Shown here: piece by piece, positions 5,433 through 8,805 of the stretch
How positions within the stretch are numbered: the stretch's first letter is position 1
Layout: each line of letters begins with the position of its first letter
NCBI GenBank assembly: GCA_903861055.1
Contig: CAIOSU010000128.1
Location: forward strand, 1-8,805
DNA length: 8,805 bases
Direction of reading: 5' to 3'
Source: an uncultured bacterium
GTDB taxonomy: Bacteria; Bacteroidota; Bacteroidia; Chitinophagales; CAIOSU01
Notes under the pieces: model-generated
Told to the model about the DNA's origin: nothing
The model's database searches: none
The model's input: the letters and a program-made list of their open reading frames with translations, nothing else
Program-made: the position numbers and the translations under genes

Positions 5433-5451
5433 CATTGAAAACCATACCGCT

Positions 5452-7455
5452 ATGGCTAACACTGCCGACACCCCTGCCATGACTTTTGAGCGCCGCCAGC
5501 TCAGCAACGACCAATTGCGCCAGTTGTATGTGGCCATTAGCAAACCCCGCCGCATTGAGGAGAAAATGCTCATCCTATTGCGACAAGGCAAAGTGAGCAA
5601 ATGGTTTAGCGGCATTGGGCAAGAAGCAATATCGGTAGGTGTAACCCAGGCTCTAGAACCTGATGAGTATATCTTGCCCTTACACCGCAACTTGGGGGTT
5701 TTTACGGGCCGCAATATGCCCCTGGGCCGCTTGTTTGCGCAGTGGCAAGGTAAAATGAGTGGGTTTAGTAAAGGCCGCGAGCGGTCGTTTCACTTTGGGA
5801 GCAACGAGCATCACATAGTGGGCATGATATCGCACCTAGGCCCGCAGCTTTGCGTGGCCGATGGTATTGCTCTTGCCAGCGTATTGCAGAACCGCAAGAA
5901 GATATCTGTGGCCTTTACGGGTGATGGCGGTACTAGCGAGGGCGACTTTCACGAAGCCCTAAACTTAGCGGCGGTTTGGAACCTGCCCGTTATATTCATT
6001 ATCGAAAATAATGGTTACGGTCTGTCAACGCCTACCAACGAACAATATAAAGCCGAGACCCTAGTGAGCCGAGCACAAGGGTACGGTATGAAAGGCAAAC
6101 GCATTGACGGCAATAACCTATTGGAGGTGTACCATACCATAAACGAGATAGCGCAAGACATACGCGAAACACCCGAACCGTGGTTGATAGAATGCATGAC
6201 CTTTAGGATGCGCGGACACGAAGAAGCCAGTGGCGTAAAGTACGTGCCCAAGGAGCTGTTTGAGCTATGGCAGGTAAAAGACCCAGTGGAGAACTACCAA
6301 AACTGGCTGTTGGCCGAAGGGGTGATAGACGACGACTTTGTAGCCAATACGCGCAAGGCCATTGATGAGGAGATTGAGGAAGGCCTGAAACATGCCTTTG
6401 ATGAGCCCGAGGTAACGCCCAACACCGAAGCAGAACTGCACGATGTATATGCACCCTACCATGCCAAACCGGTATCACCATACTCCGCCAAGCGCGAAAT
6501 GCGTCTAGTAGATGCCGTGAGCGATGCCCTGCGCGAAGGAATGCGCAAGCACGACAACCTAGTTATAATGGGGCAAGATGTGGCCGAATATGGCGGCGTG
6601 TTTAAAATTACTGATGGCTTTGTAGCCGAATTTGGTAAGCACCGCGTGCGCAATACGCCCATTTGCGAAAGTGTAATACTGAGTGCTGGTCTGGGTATGA
6701 GCGTGGGCGGCATGAAATCGATTATTGAGATGCAGTTTGCCGATTTTGTAACCTCGGGTTTTAATGCTGTGGTAAACAACTTAGCCAAAAGCTATTGGCG
6801 CTGGGGCCAAAACGCCGATGTGGTAGTGCGTATGCCCAGCGGCGCTGGCGTGGGCGCTGGTCCGTTTCACTCGCAGAGCAACGAGAGCTGGTTTGCACAT
6901 ACGCCTGGCTTAAAGGTGGTGTTTCCGAGCAATCCTTACGATGCCAAGGGCTTGCTATTGGCTTCTATTGACGACCCGAACCCGGTAATGTTCTTTGAGC
7001 ACAAAGCGCTATACCGCAGCCTTTCGGGTGAAGTACCTGAGGGCTACTATACTGTTCCGCTGGGCAAAGCAAACATTGTGCGCGAGGGCGAAGACCTATC
7101 CATCATCACTTACGGTATGGGTGTGCACTGGGCGTTGGATGCGCTTAAGGAATACCCAGACATCAACGCTGAAATACTAGACCTGCGCACCTTGTTACCG
7201 TTAGATTACGAGGCCATCAAAGCCACCGTAAAAAAGACTGGTAAAGCTATTGTGCTCTACGAAGACACCCTCACCGCCGGCATCGGCGCCGAAGTAGCCG
7301 CATGGATAAGCGAGCACTGTTTTACCCACCTCGATGCTCCCGTAATGCGCGAAGCCTCGCTGGACACACCAGTGCCTTTCGCCACAGCGCTAGAGCAAAA
7401 CTTCTTGCCAAAGGAAAGGTTTAAAGTGAAGTTGAAGGAGTTGGCGGAATATTAG
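5452..7455 (+). CDS. 2-oxoacid dehydrogenase E1, fused alpha and beta subunits
   Basis: This thiamine-diphosphate enzyme decarboxylates a 2-oxoacid and passes the acyl group to the lipoyl E2, probably as the branched-chain (2-oxoisovalerate) dehydrogenase. Its 667 residues join two chains that are separate in most bacteria. The alpha part (about 15-325) has LPLHRN with H79, the ThDP/Mg motif GDGGTSEGDFHEALN (157-171) to ENN (185-187), and a loop RMRGHEEASG with H256. The beta part (about 347-667) has GQDVAEYGGVF, catalytic E406 in PICES, and H473 in PFHSQSNE. An acidic, loosely conserved linker (about 326-346) joins them. It lacks the YHGHSMSD-type loop of pyruvate E1, which favours a branched-chain or related substrate, but specificity is not proven. 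No E2, E3 or lipoylation gene is nearby. It has its own promoter region and appears monocistronic. Confidence 0.92.
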   Translation: MANTADTPAMTFERRQLSNDQLRQLYVAISKPRRIEEKMLILLRQGKVSKWFSGIGQEAISVGVTQALEPDEYILPLHRNLGVFTGRNMPLGRLFAQWQGKMSGFSKGRERSFHFGSNEHHIVGMISHLGPQLCVADGIALASVLQNRKKISVAFTGDGGTSEGDFHEALNLAAVWNLPVIFIIENNGYGLSTPTNEQYKAETLVSRAQGYGMKGKRIDGNNLLEVYHTINEIAQDIRETPEPWLIECMTFRMRGHEEASGVKYVPKELFELWQVKDPVENYQNWLLAEGVIDDDFVANTRKAIDEEIEEGLKHAFDEPEVTPNTEAELHDVYAPYHAKPVSPYSAKREMRLVDAVSDALREGMRKHDNLVIMGQDVAEYGGVFKITDGFVAEFGKHRVRNTPICESVILSAGLGMSVGGMKSIIEMQFADFVTSGFNAVVNNLAKSYWRWGQNADVVVRMPSGAGVGAGPFHSQSNESWFAHTPGLKVVFPSNPYDAKGLLLASIDDPNPVMFFEHKALYRSLSGEVPEGYYTVPLGKANIVREGEDLSIITYGMGVHWALDALKEYPDINAEILDLRTLLPLDYEAIKATVKKTGKAIVLYEDTLTAGIGAEVAAWISEHCFTHLDAPVMREASLDTPVPFATALEQNFLPKERFKVKLKELAEY

Positions 7456-7459
7456 TAGC

Positions 7460-7512
7460 GAGGCGCAGCCTCTTTATTTGAGGGCTTCGCGGGCGGAGCC
7501 TACGAAGAGAGG
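7460..7512. terminator. Hairpin cluster between convergent genes, possible terminator
   Basis: GAGGC-GCA-GCCTC (7460-7472) is a 5-bp stem followed by TTTATTT (7473-7479), starting four bases after the E1 stop, so it may end that transcript. A second, larger fold is possible: CCTCT (7469-7473) with AGAGG (7508-7512) and CTTCG (7485-7489) with CGAAG (7503-7507). Because the folds exclude each other and the stems are short, confidence is modest. Further right, GAAGC/GCTTC (7576-7591) is a weak hairpin that could serve the minus-strand gene. Confidence 0.4.
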
Positions 7513-7632
7513 TGGCGGTGACTTATTCCAATCCTTTTTTGATTACAAAATGTACCACAAGCGCAAAGAATAGCTGAAGCGTGAAAGCTTCCTTCATTAA
7601 CTTACCAGCGGCTTTATTAACAGATGCCCACC

Positions 7633-8574
7633 TCAGTTAAGCATAAACTTAATCGGGATTACGTATTGCACTACTACCGTTTGTCCGCGCTGCAGGCCGG
7701 GATTCCATTTTTTCGATTTGCTTACATGGTTAGATGCCGTCTCGTCAAGTAGCGATGAACCGGACGTACGAGCTATAGATACGTTGGTAACATTACCTTC
7801 CTTATCCACTGAAAATTGCACATACACGGTTCCTTCAATATCGTCTTCCCGGGCTTTTGCAGGGTACTTAACCGTTGCCAGATATTGCATTAACGCACTT
7901 TCCCCGCCTAAATAGCTGGGCATTACTTCTTCCTCTTCGTATTTATACTCGTTGCCGGCTTTATCATATGACTTTCCGCTTTGGAGTACCCCGATTTTAT
8001 ATTTTTCTGCATAGTAAAGCTGCCCATCTTCGTAGTACGATTTCCAAATGTCGGTTTTTACTTTTTTGGTTACTTTGCCTACCGTATTGGTATCTCCGTT
8101 TTCGTAGTATGTAATGTAGATGCCTTCACCATTTATCAACGTTTGTTTTCGGGTTTTTGAATCATAAAGCTCTGCATATTCAACGGTGGGGTCAGGATTG
8201 CTTATATACTTGAGTTTACTTTTAAGGCTGCCATCGTCAAAGTATTCGTACCAATCGCCATCGCGCACGTTTTTATTGTAAGTACCCTGCTGCGAGATTT
8301 GTCCATTCTTATGATACCACTGCCATTGGCCACTTTTTCTTTTGCCTTTAACATCCTTATAACTGCTAATCGATTGCTTTTCGCCCGAGATATAATAATC
8401 GGTAAAATAGTACAATTGATTAGCGCTATCTAGCTTTTCAAACAATCGGAAGTAAGAAGCGCCGTGGCTAGCAGGTAAAGTGTCCCAATTGGAATTAAAA
8501 AATACGGTGTCGCGCTGCGCAACTAACTGCAGGCAGCAGAATATTAACATAACTACGGAGGAGGCCTTTTTCAT
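7633..8574 (-). CDS. Secreted YwqK/MORN-like repeat protein with TonB C-terminal domain
   Basis: This 313-residue protein has a Sec signal peptide at 1-20 (MKKASSVVMLIFCC, ending LVAQ); the two Cys do not fit a lipobox, so it is probably soluble in the periplasm. Residues about 55-205 hold degenerate MORN/YwqK-type repeats: GQWQWYHKNGQISQQGTY, DGDWYEYFDDGSLKSKLKY, IYITYYENGDTNTVG and DIWKSYYEDGQLYYAEKY. NCBI labels such repeats 'YwqK family antitoxin', but the function is unproven. Residues about 225-313 form a TonB-type C-terminal domain (YPAKAREDDIEGTVYVQF, VDKEGNVTNVSI, then KKWNPG and YVIPIKF). With no membrane anchor it is unlikely to be a working TonB; such domains in Bacteroidota often accompany envelope binding proteins. 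ATG 8574 was chosen over an in-frame ATG at 8604 because it starts the signal peptide cleanly. It is convergent with the E1 gene. Confidence 0.87.
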   Translation of the reverse strand: MKKASSVVMLIFCCLQLVAQRDTVFFNSNWDTLPASHGASYFRLFEKLDSANQLYYFTDYYISGEKQSISSYKDVKGKRKSGQWQWYHKNGQISQQGTYNKNVRDGDWYEYFDDGSLKSKLKYISNPDPTVEYAELYDSKTRKQTLINGEGIYITYYENGDTNTVGKVTKKVKTDIWKSYYEDGQLYYAEKYKIGVLQSGKSYDKAGNEYKYEEEEVMPSYLGGESALMQYLATVKYPAKAREDDIEGTVYVQFSVDKEGNVTNVSIARTSGSSLLDETASNHVSKSKKWNPGLQRGQTVVVQYVIPIKFMLN

Positions 8575-8579
8575 GGTAG

Positions 8580-8587
8580 CAAATATA
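8580..8587 (-). promoter_or_regulatory. Candidate -7 box very close to the start of the YwqK/TonB gene
   Basis: On the minus strand TATATTTG matches TAnnTTTG exactly and ends five bases before the ATG at 8574. If used, the transcript would begin at or within a few bases of the start codon, giving a leaderless or nearly leaderless mRNA. No clear -33 TTG is seen at 17-23 bp. It may be chance in AT-rich DNA. Upstream, ACATGC (8601-8606) and GCATGC (8618-8623) form a loose inverted pair that could be an operator. Confidence 0.3.
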
Positions 8588-8693
8588 TCAATATCAGCAA
8601 ACATGCTTGCACTATTAGCATGCTTTGCTTTCCAAAATGACTATAAAGTGTGACCATATTTGCACGTTGTTTTAACGTGTTCATTGAAACAAT

Positions 8694-8805
8694 TTACTGC
8701 TGTACAAATTTATTTTTTTCCGCTTTCAATTGAATGGTATAGCCATTTTGGTTGCTTAATACAAATTGCTGCTTGGTAAACCCTTTCTTTAAAATAACTA
8801 ATGCA
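8694..8805 (-). CDS. C-terminal end of an unrecognised protein (cut by window edge)
   Basis: An open frame enters from the right edge and ends at TAA (8694-8696). The visible 36 residues include VILKKGFTKQQFVLSN and IQLKAEKNKFVQQ, a basic, strand-like tail. The mix of residues looks like real coding sequence and the other minus-strand frames stop sooner or look poorer, but the piece is too short to assign. The stop is 119 bp before the start of the YwqK/TonB gene on the same strand, so the two might be co-transcribed. Confidence 0.45.
   Translation of the reverse strand, partial: ALVILKKGFTKQQFVLSNQNGYTIQLKAEKNKFVQQ

Noticed and set aside
5145..5451. tRNA, riboswitch or small gene in the longest intergenic stretch
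   Set aside because: No cloverleaf or known aptamer pattern was found, and open frames are short and without coding features; the visible content is the repeat, terminator, heptads and -7 box.
8575..8604. Upstream in-frame start for the YwqK/TonB gene
   Set aside because: It would put ten residues in front of a clean MKK-type signal peptide.

Overview
The window looks like part of a Bacteroidota chromosome. A secreted hydrolase ends in a type IX secretion (T9SS, Por-type) sorting domain. One gene encodes the fused alpha-beta E1 dehydrogenase common in this phylum. TAnnTTTG -7 boxes lie in front of genes, no Shine-Dalgarno sequences are visible, and intergenic gaps hold palindromic repeats beginning GTCATTGCGA. 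Coding density is ordinary and most genes are housekeeping or envelope functions.

Layout, left to right: the 3' two-thirds of serA (+); a short broken copy of the 5' end of rluF (+); an AT-richer gene for a RhuM-Fic protein (+); intact rluF (+); a 216-bp inverted-repeat element; a small four-helix membrane protein (-); a secreted alpha/beta hydrolase with a T9SS tail (+); an intergenic stretch of about 307 bp (5145-5451) with a palindromic repeat, a strong terminator, five degenerate heptads and a -7 box; a fused 2-oxoacid dehydrogenase E1 (+); and convergent to it a secreted YwqK/MORN-like protein with a TonB-type C-terminus (-). The last 112 bases hold the end of a further minus-strand gene.

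The main discovery is at 902-2099. The first 26 codons of rluF are present twice, 1117 bp apart, with the rhuM-fic gene between them. The right copy is joined to a complete rluF, so the gene has been split and restored at once. The two 81-bp copies differ at four positions, all synonymous third-codon bases, which suggests that the extra copy came in from a related genome instead of arising by fresh local duplication. No integrase or transposase is present. The result is a one-gene cassette lying between the old rluF promoter and the restored rluF, with 6 nt between the broken leader ORF and rhuM-fic and 4 nt between rhuM-fic and rluF. The cassette appears to use the host gene's promoter and may hold rluF expression hostage.

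The other genes do not form an obvious common pathway: serine synthesis, 23S rRNA modification, an envelope or redox membrane protein, a secreted esterase-like enzyme, branched-chain or other 2-oxoacid oxidation, and a periplasmic repeat protein.
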